Source: Bacteroidaceae bacterium (GTDB taxonomy: Bacteria > Bacteroidota > Bacteroidia > Bacteroidales > Bacteroidaceae). Taken from it: a DNA stretch of 64,000 bases. The stretch is from contig JAKSLR010000010.1 in the NCBI GenBank assembly GCA_024401095.1, forward strand, positions 17,756 through 81,755, read 5' to 3'. Position numbers and translations under genes: made by a program. Positions 51,644-60,342 of this stretch are shown piece by piece. The number at the start of each line of letters is the position of its first letter. Position 1 is the first letter of the stretch. The notes beneath the pieces are model-generated. The model did no database searches. It was not told the origin of the DNA and worked only from the letters and a program-made list of their open reading frames with translations.

Positions 51644-54600
51644 ATGGAATTGGAAAACGGCTTAGATTTGTTTGCAGAATTACTGGAATACCATCATGCA
51701 GAATGGTCCCAGAAAATGCGCTATACCCGTATGAACGGGCTTCTGGACCGTGTTACCAAACAGCTGACCGCTCAATACGCTGCAGAATATACTTCGTTAT
51801 ATGCACGTCTTTATGCACTTTGCCGGCAGTCGCAGTATAAGTACCAGCGTCCTATTGAACTTTTCCGTCTGAATGCCCGTCGCGTCATTCACGAAGAATA
51901 CTCCCCCGATGAGCACGATTATCTCTTTGATTTCAAGGCACTCTGTGAATTTATTTCCTTTTTCTATAACACACCCATCCCTGCTCCTATCCGCAAGGTT
52001 CTTCCTGAAGGATGGCGTGAATTTAAGACTGGGAAACAGGGCATTTACGCTGCTAAACGTATCCGTTTCATTGTAGAATCATGGGACGAGAAGTTCCTCT
52101 ATGGACAAGACGAGGCTTATCCTCAAGAAGAGCTTATACGGGTGGATTACCTTTCCCACCAGAATATCTTCCAGGCTATAACATCGCAGATTCATGTGGG
52201 ATCCCAACTGAATCTTCTGGATGTGAAGATAGTAGAAGACTGGATCTATCAGCCACGACTGATTGTCTTAGAGCCTGATTTTCTGCTGGATATCAGTTCT
52301 CTTTCTTCTTGTGTTGAAGCCTATGGTATTACACCACTCACCTATCTGGTCAACAAGTTCATGCCTAGCCAGACAAAGGATTTTATCCTTTTGGGTGATG
52401 CTGCCAACCAGTTCCTCGATGACCTGGTCAATGAAACCGACCACCAGCCTGCAACCTGGCTAGACTCCATCCGCAGGAATTTCAAAGACTATATGCTGGA
52501 CTATAGTATCTGCGAAGGCATTGACAGTCAGTTCTTCAGCCAGACTAAGCAGCAGTTTGAGAACTTGAAAAGCATTATCAATCAAAAGTTTGGCGATGCC
52601 AGCGTAGACATTGAGAAATCCGATGCGCTGCTGGAACCTTCCTTCTTCTGTGAACCGATGGGCCTTCAGGGACGACTGGACCTGATGCTGAACGATTACA
52701 GCCGTATCATAGAGCTGAAGAGTGGCAAGGCCGATGAATTCCGTCGTTGCCCTCAGCCGAAGCATGCCCTGCAGATGGCCCTTTATCAGGAACTCCTGTA
52801 TTATAGCATGGACAAGCCGCGTGACCAGGTGCGCATGTTCCTTCTCTACAGCAAATATCCTCACCTCTATGAACAGCGTTCCACCACACGCCAGATTCAG
52901 GAGGCCATAGCTCTGCGCAATGCCATCGTATATCAGGAACAGCAGCTTAGGAACGGAAAAGCCTGGGAAATCATTTCTCAGCTTACCCCGGAAAGCTTCA
53001 ATGTAAATGGAATTACAAATAAACTTTGGACCAACTACATCAAGCCTCGCCTGAATGAGTTCATCCAGACTTTCAAACAGATATCGCCATTGGAATCTGC
53101 TTATTTCAATGCTTTTGTCGAATTTATTGAGAGGGAACAGTTCCTTTCCAAGATGGGCGACGAGCAACCGGATTCCGGCCGTGGATTTGCAGAGACATGG
53201 AATGCAGACGTACTGACCAAACAGGCCAATGGCAATATACTGACCGACCTGACCATTAAAGGTTTTCACAAAGACAAGGGAATTGACAAGATACTGTTGG
53301 CCATTCCTGAATACGATGAAGGCTTCCTGCCTAATTTCCGTGAAGGAGACATGGTCATTCTTTATCAGAGAAATAAAGAATCAGACCTGGCTACAAACCA
53401 CATTGTTCACCGGGCAAGCATCTGCAGCATCAAGCCAGACCTGCTGGAGTTAAAGCTGAATTATCAGCAAAGAAATCCTATTGTTTTCCCTGAAGATAGC
53501 TTTTACGCACTGGAACATGACCACATGGATTCATCGGTAAATGCCTTATACCGTGGTCTTTACATGTTCTTGAATGCTCCCCAGGAACGGAAAGACCTGC
53601 TTTTGGCGCAGCGCATGCCAAGAATAGACTATACATGCAGCCTGAACAAGAGATATGTAAATCCTGTCATCAGCAATATCGTACTGCAAGCCAAGCGGGC
53701 GCAAGACTATTTCTTGCTGGTTGGTCCTCCGGGTACCGGAAAGACCAGCATAGCTCTGAGTTCCATGGTGCAGGAGTTTTATTCTGAAGCAGATAAGAAC
53801 ATCCTGCTGCTGTCATATACCAACCGTGCAGTCGATGAAATCTGTGAAATGCTTGATTCCATCGAACCAAGAATACCTTATCTTCGCATTGGAAACGAAC
53901 AGACTTGCGATGCTAGGTTCCGCGACAGGCTCATGAAGAATCAGGCAGAGAACTGTACGTCACGCGATGACATCCGTTCTTTGTTTCTGCGTCATCGTAT
54001 CATTGTATGTACAGTATCCAGCTTAGCCAGCCAGCTTCACACGTTACTGAAGTTGAAGCATTTCGATGTGGCTATCATCGATGAGGCTTCGCAGATCCTG
54101 GAACCACATCTTTTGGGAATACTCTCTGCTACTGACGACCAGGGACATTGTGCCATAGAGAAATTCATCATGGTGGGCGATCATAAACAGCTGCCTGCCG
54201 TAGTCGTTCAGAGACCGGAGCAATCTATCGTTCACGATGAAATCTTGAAAAATATAGGCCTGAAGGACCGCAGGAACTCTTTGTTTGAGCGCCTGTATGC
54301 CCAAGCAAAAGAAAAGCAATATACCGGTGTCATTGCCACTCTCCTACGTCAAGGACGCATGCACCCAGTGGTTGGAGAGTTTGCAAATCAGCATTTCTAC
54401 CACGGAGAGCTCCAGCCGGTGCCCGTTCCGCATCAGACAGAACCTTTGGAATTTACCAGATACGGCAAAGACTTTGAAGCTTATGTGGCAACTACCCGTT
54501 TTGGATTCCTGCATGTAGATTCTCCAGGAATTGAAGAAAACAACAAGTCGAACAAGAAAGAGGCCGAGGTGGTAGCTGCCATCGTGGGTAGCATTCACGA

Positions 54601-54976
54601 ACTTTGCAAGAAAAACAAGCTGGAATTCAATGCGGGGAAACGCATGGGTATCATTGTGCCGTTCCGTGGCCAGATAGCCATGATCAGGAAAGAACTGGCT
54701 TTGCTGGAAATTCCAGAAACAAGCGACATAATCATCGATACGGTAGAGCGTTTTCAGGGATCACAGCGAGACATCATTGTTTTCTCTGCCACCATTTCTC
54801 AGCCTTATCAGCTTGGAATACTTTCTGCCCCTGTGCTTATAGACGGTGAGCTGGTAGACAGAAAACTGAATGTAGCCGTTACCCGTGCCAAAAAGCAGAT
54901 GTTCATTGTGGGCAATGCACACCTGTTATCAAGGAATCCTCTATACAAAGATTTAATTGAACTAGGAACAGATTAA
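51644..54976 (+). CDS. Dna2-like nuclease-helicase (PD-(D/E)XK plus SF1B helicase)
   Basis: The protein has 1110 residues. A PD-(D/E)XK nuclease of RecB/Cas4 type lies near 325-400: GLQGRLDLML with Asp346, IIELKSGK with Glu357 and Lys359, and the following QMALYQELLYY helix. The C-terminal helicase has motif I VGPPGTGKTS (693-702), Ia TNRAVDEI, II IIDEASQ (811-817), III MVGDHKQLPAVV (843-854), IV-like LLRQGRMHP, V VERFQGSQRDII and VI NVAVTRAKK (1076-1084). This is the order of eukaryotic Dna2, which trims DNA flaps and resects ends. I see no Fe-S Cys cluster around the nuclease. The ATG at 51644 follows its own promoter by 4 bases; a later ATG (codon 25) is possible. The neighbours give no pathway. 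Confidence 0.9.
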   Translation: MELENGLDLFAELLEYHHAEWSQKMRYTRMNGLLDRVTKQLTAQYAAEYTSLYARLYALCRQSQYKYQRPIELFRLNARRVIHEEYSPDEHDYLFDFKALCEFISFFYNTPIPAPIRKVLPEGWREFKTGKQGIYAAKRIRFIVESWDEKFLYGQDEAYPQEELIRVDYLSHQNIFQAITSQIHVGSQLNLLDVKIVEDWIYQPRLIVLEPDFLLDISSLSSCVEAYGITPLTYLVNKFMPSQTKDFILLGDAANQFLDDLVNETDHQPATWLDSIRRNFKDYMLDYSICEGIDSQFFSQTKQQFENLKSIINQKFGDASVDIEKSDALLEPSFFCEPMGLQGRLDLMLNDYSRIIELKSGKADEFRRCPQPKHALQMALYQELLYYSMDKPRDQVRMFLLYSKYPHLYEQRSTTRQIQEAIALRNAIVYQEQQLRNGKAWEIISQLTPESFNVNGITNKLWTNYIKPRLNEFIQTFKQISPLESAYFNAFVEFIEREQFLSKMGDEQPDSGRGFAETWNADVLTKQANGNILTDLTIKGFHKDKGIDKILLAIPEYDEGFLPNFREGDMVILYQRNKESDLATNHIVHRASICSIKPDLLELKLNYQQRNPIVFPEDSFYALEHDHMDSSVNALYRGLYMFLNAPQERKDLLLAQRMPRIDYTCSLNKRYVNPVISNIVLQAKRAQDYFLLVGPPGTGKTSIALSSMVQEFYSEADKNILLLSYTNRAVDEICEMLDSIEPRIPYLRIGNEQTCDARFRDRLMKNQAENCTSRDDIRSLFLRHRIIVCTVSSLASQLHTLLKLKHFDVAIIDEASQILEPHLLGILSATDDQGHCAIEKFIMVGDHKQLPAVVVQRPEQSIVHDEILKNIGLKDRRNSLFERLYAQAKEKQYTGVIATLLRQGRMHPVVGEFANQHFYHGELQPVPVPHQTEPLEFTRYGKDFEAYVATTRFGFLHVDSPGIEENNKSNKKEAEVVAAIVGSIHELCKKNKLEFNAGKRMGIIVPFRGQIAMIRKELALLEIPETSDIIIDTVERFQGSQRDIIVFSATISQPYQLGILSAPVLIDGELVDRKLNVAVTRAKKQMFIVGNAHLLSRNPLYKDLIELGTD

Positions 54977-55003
54977 TAGGTTCACAAGTTCACATTAATA
55001 GAA

Positions 55004-57769
55004 TTAAAACAGATTCAGTTTCTGTTTGTTAGCTTCTTCCAATGAAACTGTCTCTTTAACTGTGTTATGTCCTGATCTCAGAGCTTCATATTGACTGTTC
55101 AGCTCATTCACATAACTGTCATGTACAGCTGTATTCATTAATTTTGCCACAGCAAGAGAGTTCTGAGACGCATCTTTTAAATGAACCACAGGGCCACCAT
55201 AGACCGGTGCTATCTTTAAGGCTGTGTGCAGCGGACTTGTAGTAGCACCACTCACCATGAGCGGATTCTTGAAACCAGCTGCTTCCAAGGCTTTGGCCAC
55301 ATGTACCATCTCTTCCAGCGATGGTGTGATCAGGCCACTTAAAATGACAGCATCTACATTTTCCTTCAAGGCTGTAGCTACAATCTGCTCTGCAGGAACC
55401 ATCACACCCAAATCTATGATATCATAACCGTTACATGCCATGACCAAGCCGGCAATGTTCTTACCTATGTCATGCACATCGCCTTTTACGGTAGCCAACA
55501 ATACCTTTCCAGCCGAAGCCACGCTCTCATTCTTTTCGCTTTCAATGTAAGGCTGAAGAATATCCACTGCTTTCTTCATGGTTCTGGCAGTCTTGACCAC
55601 TTGAGGCAAGAACATCTTACCCGCACCAAACAGTTCGCCCACCTTATTCATGGCTGCCATGAGAGGACCTTCAATGATGGATACCGCTTTCGGATAGTTC
55701 CCTTCTATACATTCCCTCAGATCCAGTTCCAGGTAATCTCCAATTCCTTTCACCAAAGCATGCTCCAGTCTTTCTTCCACTGTTCCGTTTCTCCAGGCAT
55801 TCTTATTACCCAAAACTGCTGAATTCATCACATTTTTCAAGCCTGCAGCCTTGGCAGCATCTGCCTCTTCCTTCAAGCGGGTTGCGGTTTCTATCAGAAG
55901 TTCTGCCGCATCAGGCCTACGGTTCAGGACCACGTCTTCCAGCTGTTGAAGCAATTCTCCAGGTATATCCGTATAAAGTACACTGGTTGAAGGATTTACT
56001 ATTCCCATATCCATACCGTTTTCTATGGCATGATAAAGGAATACGGCATGCATGGCTTCACGTATGTAGTTGTTTCCTCGGAAAGAGAAAGACAGATTGC
56101 TTACACCACCGCTTACATGCGCTCCCGGTAAGTTCTGTCTAATCCATGCCGTAGCCTTGATGAAGTCCACCGCATAGTTGTCATGTTCCTCTATGCCTGT
56201 TGCTATAGACAAGATATTTGGGTCAAAGATAATGTCGTTCGGATTAAAGCCCACTTTTTCCGTCAGCAGCTTATAGGCTCGGGAACAAACCTCTATTCTA
56301 CGTTCGTAAGTGGTAGCCTGACCTTCCTCATCAAAGGCCATGACCACGGTAGCAGCACCCATACGCTTTAACAGCGCAGCTTTTTCCAGGAACTTCTCCT
56401 CACCTTCCTTCAGGGAGATGGAGTTCACGATAGCTTTACCCTGCACACATTTCAAACCTGCTACGATGACGTCCCACTTGCTTGAATCTATCATGACAGG
56501 CACGCGAGAGATTTCCGGCTCACTGGCCAGCAGATTCAGGAAGGTAACCATTTCTTCACGGGCATCCAGCAAGCCGTCGTCCATGTTGATATCAATGACT
56601 AGTGCCCCGTCTTCTACCTGCTTTCGGGCTATGGAAAGCGCTTCTTCGTAGTTTTTCTCATTGATCAGGCGAAGGAACTTGCGTGAACCGGCTACATTGC
56701 AGCGTTCACCCACGTTTATGAAGTTCATGGCAGGAGTCTCCTCCATCAGTTCCAGACCAGAAAGCTGGAGATTCTGAGGCTTGGGAACCTTTACATGAGG
56801 CTTTCCCTGAGCCACAAGAGGCTGATAGGCTGCAATATACTCATCGGTAGTTCCGCAACAGCCGCCTATGATGTTGACCAGTCCTTCGGCCACAAACTCT
56901 CCCACCTCTTTCTGCATCATGGCAGGGGTCTGCTCATAGTGACCCAGAGAATCTGGAAGTCCGGCATTCGGATGGCAGGAAATATAGAACGGTGCCCTGG
57001 AGGCCAGAACCTTCAGGTGAGGTTTCAGCAAGGAAGCGCCGAAAGAACAGTTCAAGCCGATAGAAAACAGGTCTGCATGGGACACAGAGGCAATGAAAGC
57101 TTCCATGGTCTGGCCGGAAAGAGTGCGGCCAGCTGTGTCTGAAACCGTAACGGATAGCATGAGGGGAACCTCTCTTTTGGCCGATTTCATCGCTATTTCT
57201 GCCGCATAGAGACCCGCCTTGGCGTTCAGAGTGTCAAATACAGTTTCCAGAAGAAGGGCGTCTACCCCACCTTCTATCAAGGCAGTCATCTGCTCTACGT
57301 ATGCCTCCACCAGCTTGTCGTAGGTAAGCGTACGTAAGGCAGGATTATTCACGTCGGGCGACATGGAGCAGGTCTTGTTGGTAGGTCCCACAGAACCCGC
57401 CACAAACCTTGGTTTTTCTTCGGTGGAATAAGCATCAGCCAGCTTTCGGGCCAGACGAGCCCCTGCCAGATTCATTTCCCGGCAATACGCTTCCAGGTGG
57501 TAATCCTCCATGGAAATGCGTTGGCTGCTGAACGTATTGGTAGTAATGATGTCGGCACCCGCATCCAGATACTTGCGATGGATGTCCTCTATCACTTCGG
57601 GTTTGGTGATATTCAGCATATCATTGTTACCCTTCATGATTCCAGGCATTTCCTTGAAATCTACACCGCGGAAATCTTCTTCCTGCAGATTGTATTGCTG
57701 TATCATAGTGCCCATGGCACCGTCAAGAACCAGGATCCGGTCCTTGATTACCTCTCTTATTCCTCTCAT
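55004..57769 (-). CDS. metH: Cobalamin-dependent methionine synthase lacking the reactivation domain
   Basis: MetH moves a methyl group from 5-methyl-THF to homocysteine through cobalamin. The protein has 921 residues, about 300 shorter than E. coli MetH. Present are the homocysteine domain (1-325; DGAMGTMIQQ, zinc Cys240 and Cys304/305 in IGGCCGTTDEY), the pterin domain (about 345-620; NFINVGERCNVAGSRKF), the four-helix cap (about 640-735) and the B12 domain (about 745-880) with the cobalt-ligand His766 in GDVHDIGKNI. The C-terminal AdoMet-binding activation domain is absent, and the gene ends cleanly at a stop, with no remnant downstream. It starts 10 bases after the smpB stop. No B12 riboswitch is seen. 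Confidence 0.96.
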   Translation of the reverse strand: MRGIREVIKDRILVLDGAMGTMIQQYNLQEEDFRGVDFKEMPGIMKGNNDMLNITKPEVIEDIHRKYLDAGADIITTNTFSSQRISMEDYHLEAYCREMNLAGARLARKLADAYSTEEKPRFVAGSVGPTNKTCSMSPDVNNPALRTLTYDKLVEAYVEQMTALIEGGVDALLLETVFDTLNAKAGLYAAEIAMKSAKREVPLMLSVTVSDTAGRTLSGQTMEAFIASVSHADLFSIGLNCSFGASLLKPHLKVLASRAPFYISCHPNAGLPDSLGHYEQTPAMMQKEVGEFVAEGLVNIIGGCCGTTDEYIAAYQPLVAQGKPHVKVPKPQNLQLSGLELMEETPAMNFINVGERCNVAGSRKFLRLINEKNYEEALSIARKQVEDGALVIDINMDDGLLDAREEMVTFLNLLASEPEISRVPVMIDSSKWDVIVAGLKCVQGKAIVNSISLKEGEEKFLEKAALLKRMGAATVVMAFDEEGQATTYERRIEVCSRAYKLLTEKVGFNPNDIIFDPNILSIATGIEEHDNYAVDFIKATAWIRQNLPGAHVSGGVSNLSFSFRGNNYIREAMHAVFLYHAIENGMDMGIVNPSTSVLYTDIPGELLQQLEDVVLNRRPDAAELLIETATRLKEEADAAKAAGLKNVMNSAVLGNKNAWRNGTVEERLEHALVKGIGDYLELDLRECIEGNYPKAVSIIEGPLMAAMNKVGELFGAGKMFLPQVVKTARTMKKAVDILQPYIESEKNESVASAGKVLLATVKGDVHDIGKNIAGLVMACNGYDIIDLGVMVPAEQIVATALKENVDAVILSGLITPSLEEMVHVAKALEAAGFKNPLMVSGATTSPLHTALKIAPVYGGPVVHLKDASQNSLAVAKLMNTAVHDSYVNELNSQYEALRSGHNTVKETVSLEEANKQKLNLF

Positions 57770-57779
57770 TCGTTTAGTT

Positions 57780-58256
57780 TTAGCGCTTCATGATGCGATC
57801 CATCTCTCTGCGGTCATCTTTTTCCTTCAGAGACTGGCGCTTGTCAAATTCCTTCTTACCTTTTGCCAAGGCAATGACTACTTTACAGAGTCCTTTTTCA
57901 TTGATGAACATACGGGTAGGAACTATGGTAAAGCCAGGAACCTTATCACTCTGCTGAAGCTTGCGGATTTCCTTCTTGGTAAGCAGCAGCTTACGGTCTC
58001 TACGGGCTACGTGATTGTTGTAGCTGCCATAGAAGTATTCGGAAATGTGCATGTTCTTTACCCACAGTTCTCCGTTGATAAATATACAGTAAGTGTCCAC
58101 CAGACTGGCCTTGTTGGCTCTGATGGACTTGATCTCAGTACCGGTCAGCACGATGCCACAGGTATAGAGATCTATGAATTCATAGTCGAAAGAAGCCCGC
58201 TTGTTCTTTATGTTGACAGGAGCGGGCTTCTTACTTGTATCGTTAGATTTTCCCAT
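57780..58256 (-). CDS. smpB: SsrA-binding protein SmpB
   Basis: SmpB carries tmRNA to stalled ribosomes for trans-translation. The protein has 158 residues. The core begins at [20 protein letters not shown], and [20 protein letters not shown] and the [21 protein letters not shown] block are typical. The basic C-terminal tail ([20 protein letters not shown]) that inserts in the mRNA channel is complete. It starts 2 bases after the lipoprotein gene and is followed by metH. The ssrA gene is not in the window. Confidence 0.96.
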   Translation of the reverse strand: MGKSNDTSKKPAPVNIKNKRASFDYEFIDLYTCGIVLTGTEIKSIRANKASLVDTYCIFINGELWVKNMHISEYFYGSYNNHVARRDRKLLLTKKEIRKLQQSDKVPGFTIVPTRMFINEKGLCKVVIALAKGKKEFDKRQSLKEKDDRREMDRIMKR

Positions 58257-58258
58257 TT

Positions 58259-58933
58259 TTAATAACTCCAGCTTACGTCGCCGGAAATATTATCATTATT
58301 TGTCAAAATAATCTTTACCTTACCATCGATAGGCTTCAGCTGGTCACGCACAGCAGCAAGGGCAGCACGGTAATCAAAAGAAATGGCCTGAGCATCAGAG
58401 TTCTTGCCTCTTTCTTCATCGTATGAAACAGTCATTTTAACCTGATTGCCAACTATTTCTGTAACATTAAGGTGGAACTTAGAAAGCTCTATCTTGTCAC
58501 CATAAGATACGGTAACTAATAGGTTAGCGTACTTGTCAGAGATGTGTGAGAATCGGGTATCAATGGCCTGAACGGTATTACGCTCGGCTTTGTAATCAGC
58601 TTCGGCTGGCTTAACGAGGCAGTCTGTAAGATTCAGCATCTGAAGGCCGCCTACCATCTTGCCGTCTGTACCATATTCCACACGGAACTGAGCCAAACCA
58701 CGTCCGGCAGACAGTTTAGAGATAGCATTCTTATAATTGGCAGCACTCTGTGCATCTACAGTCACATCGAAAGTTTCACCTGCATCGGTAGTAGCCTTAC
58801 TGCCATCACTGTTAAACTGCAGATAATCAGTATAGGTCTGGTAAGAATTGCCATTGTCATCGCTGTCATCCAGGCAAGAACTCAGTCCAAAAGTCATACA
58901 TAATCCAAGAGCTAGTAATTTCACAAATTTCAT
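58259..58933 (-). CDS. Unknown lipoprotein
   Basis: The protein has 224 residues. The lipobox GLSSC places the lipid on Cys20, followed by an acidic stretch (LDDSDDNGN) that in this phylum often marks surface export of lipoproteins. The rest is strand-rich ([40 protein letters not shown]) and ends in an immunoglobulin-like closing strand ([19 protein letters not shown]). I recognise no named family; NigD-like proteins look similar in size, but their OB-fold block is not visible. It stands 26 bases after the DMP19 gene and 2 bases before smpB. Confidence 0.8.
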   Translation of the reverse strand: MKFVKLLALGLCMTFGLSSCLDDSDDNGNSYQTYTDYLQFNSDGSKATTDAGETFDVTVDAQSAANYKNAISKLSAGRGLAQFRVEYGTDGKMVGGLQMLNLTDCLVKPAEADYKAERNTVQAIDTRFSHISDKYANLLVTVSYGDKIELSKFHLNVTEIVGNQVKMTVSYDEERGKNSDAQAISFDYRAALAAVRDQLKPIDGKVKIILTNNDNISGDVSWSY

Positions 58934-58959
58934 AATACAATAGATTTTAAATTTAATAA

Positions 58960-59463
58960 TCAGTTTTCAATCACGGCAAAACGGTCCATGTGCTCATCCA
59001 CATAGTAGGCTATCTGGGCAGTGATGCCCTCCTCCTCGGTAATGAACCAGTCGTCCAGGTCGTCAAAAACCTCATAGTCCTCATACATGGCCATGAATTC
59101 CTCGTCGGTGCGTTCCCGGGTAAGGTCCGCCTTATCCTTGTCGTAGATTTCTTTCGCCTTGTAGATCTGCTTGCTGAATTCCTTCAAGCCCCACAGGCGC
59201 ATGGCCTTGGCAAATGGATTATCAAAGATGAAAGGACCATAACCGTTCTGAATGAGCTGGATGAAACCACCATCCATCAGTTCCTCATGCAGCACATGGT
59301 AAGCCAGCAGGGTAATCTGGTCACCATTCAGGTTCTGAAGGGTTTCGGCAGTAATCTGTCCGTCGGTAGGCTTCAGAAAAGCCTGCACGAAAACATCCAG
59401 AAAGGCATCCATGCCCTCTGCAGCAGCCTTGGCCAAATCTTCGTCTTTAATCTTAATCTCCAT
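58960..59463 (-). CDS. DMP19-family protein (DUF4375)
   Basis: The product has 167 residues from the ATG at 59463; the frame is open upstream, but that part holds the promoter (TATTTTTG at 59485-59492). It is acidic and helical. The block LLAYHVLHEELMDGGFIQLIQNGYG is the DUF4375/DMP19 signature region (shown here in part as LMDGGFIQLIQNGYG), followed by FIFDNPFAKAMRLWGL. An acidic tail (EDYEVFDDLDDWFITEEEG) follows. A DMP19-type protein in Neisseria mimics DNA and binds a regulator; whether this holds here is unknown. It is the first gene of a run with the lipoprotein, smpB and metH. Confidence 0.82.
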   Translation of the reverse strand: MEIKIKDEDLAKAAAEGMDAFLDVFVQAFLKPTDGQITAETLQNLNGDQITLLAYHVLHEELMDGGFIQLIQNGYGPFIFDNPFAKAMRLWGLKEFSKQIYKAKEIYDKDKADLTRERTDEEFMAMYEDYEVFDDLDDWFITEEEGITAQIAYYVDEHMDRFAVIEN

Positions 59464-59484
59464 TTTAATGTCGTTTTGCGCTTG

Positions 59485-59492
59485 CAAAAATA
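59485..59492 (-). promoter_or_regulatory. -7 box of the DMP19-smpB-metH run
   Basis: TATTTTTG followed by C on the minus strand lies 21 bases before the ATG at 59463. Confidence 0.6.
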
Positions 59493-59567
59493 CGAAAAAA
59501 CTACACATATAACCTATATGATTAAAAAAAAACATACAATTATAAGATTTATTCAAAAAGATTTCCT

Positions 59568-59575
59568 TAATTTTG
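59568..59575 (+). promoter_or_regulatory. -7 box of the NifU-like/GGGtGRT operon
   Basis: TAATTTTG followed by C lies 51 bases before the ATG at 59627. The leader is AT-rich and unstructured. Confidence 0.6.
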
Positions 59576-59626
59576 CAAAGCTAAAAGCATGAACTAACTA
59601 ATTTTTTTATTTTAAATATTAATCTT

Positions 59627-60328
59627 ATGGTTTATTCACACGAAGTACAAAACATGTGTTGTGTTGCCAAAGGTCCTAACCATGGACCTGCTCCAATCCC
59701 AGAAGAGGGTAAGTGGATTCAGGCAAAGGAAATCAAGGACATCAGTGGTTTGACCCACGGTATCGGTTGGTGTGCTCCTCAGCAGGGTGCATGTAAGCTG
59801 ACCTTGAACGTTAAGGAAGGTGTAATCGAGGAGTGTCTGGTAGAGACTATCGGTTGCTCTGGTATGACTCACTCTGCTGCAATGGCATCTGAGATCCTTC
59901 CAGGTAAGACTATCCTTGAGGCTCTGAATACTGACCTCGTATGCGACGCAATCAACACCGCAATGCGCGAGTTGTTCCTGCAGATCGTTTACGGTCGTAC
60001 CCAGTCTGCTTTCTCTGAGGGCGGTTTGATGATTGGTGCAGGTCTGGAAGACTTAGGTAAGGGCTTGATCAGCCAGACCGGTACTCTTTATGGTACTAAG
60101 GTTAAGGGTACCCGTTACCTGCAGTTGACCGAGGGTTACATCAACAAGATGTACCTGGATGCTGACGATCAGGTTTGCGGTTATGAATTCGTTCACATGG
60201 GCAAGTTCATGGACGCTATCAAGAAGGGTGTACCTGCTGACGAAGCATTGAAGAGTGTAACCGGTACTTATGGCCGTACAAAGCCAGAAGACGGTGCTGT
60301 TAAATCTATTGACCCACGTAAAGAATAA
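59627..60328 (+). CDS. NifU/IscU-like iron-sulfur scaffold protein
   Basis: The protein has 233 residues. Residues 45-130 resemble the NifU/IscU N-terminal fold: GIGWCAPQQGACKLTLNV, then EECLVETIGCSGMTHSAAMA, where Cys77 sits in the position of the second scaffold Cys (usually GC(G/S)xxxAS). Further Cys residues at 11, 12, 49, 56 and 70 could bind a cluster. The C-terminal 100 residues are not part of IscU. The codons are strongly biased (GGT, CGT, AAC, AAG), a mark of high expression. It lies 14 bases before the GGGtGRT gene, with which it is found as a conserved pair in Bacteroidales and some clostridia. No cysteine desulfurase or Suf gene is near. Confidence 0.88.
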   Translation: MVYSHEVQNMCCVAKGPNHGPAPIPEEGKWIQAKEIKDISGLTHGIGWCAPQQGACKLTLNVKEGVIEECLVETIGCSGMTHSAAMASEILPGKTILEALNTDLVCDAINTAMRELFLQIVYGRTQSAFSEGGLMIGAGLEDLGKGLISQTGTLYGTKVKGTRYLQLTEGYINKMYLDADDQVCGYEFVHMGKFMDAIKKGVPADEALKSVTGTYGRTKPEDGAVKSIDPRKE

Positions 60329-60333
60329 GGAGG
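60327..60333 (+). promoter_or_regulatory. Canonical Shine-Dalgarno before the GGGtGRT gene
   Basis: AAGGAGG lies 9 bases before the ATG at 60343. Most genes in this window have no such site, so it marks unusually strong SD-type initiation. Confidence 0.75.
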
Positions 60334-60342
60334 ACCCAGAAT

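Noticed and set aside
52460..53269. Frame of 269 codons on the minus strand opposite the Dna2-like gene
   Set aside because: The plus strand carries the nuclease motifs and their conserved spacing here; the opposite frame has no recognisable family.
54977..55003. Remnant of the MetH activation domain or a frameshift
   Set aside because: Only 27 non-coding bases separate metH from the convergent gene, so no remnant can be there.
57510..58262. Frame of 250 codons on the plus strand across metH and smpB
   Set aside because: It runs antisense over two well-supported genes and joins unrelated parts of each.
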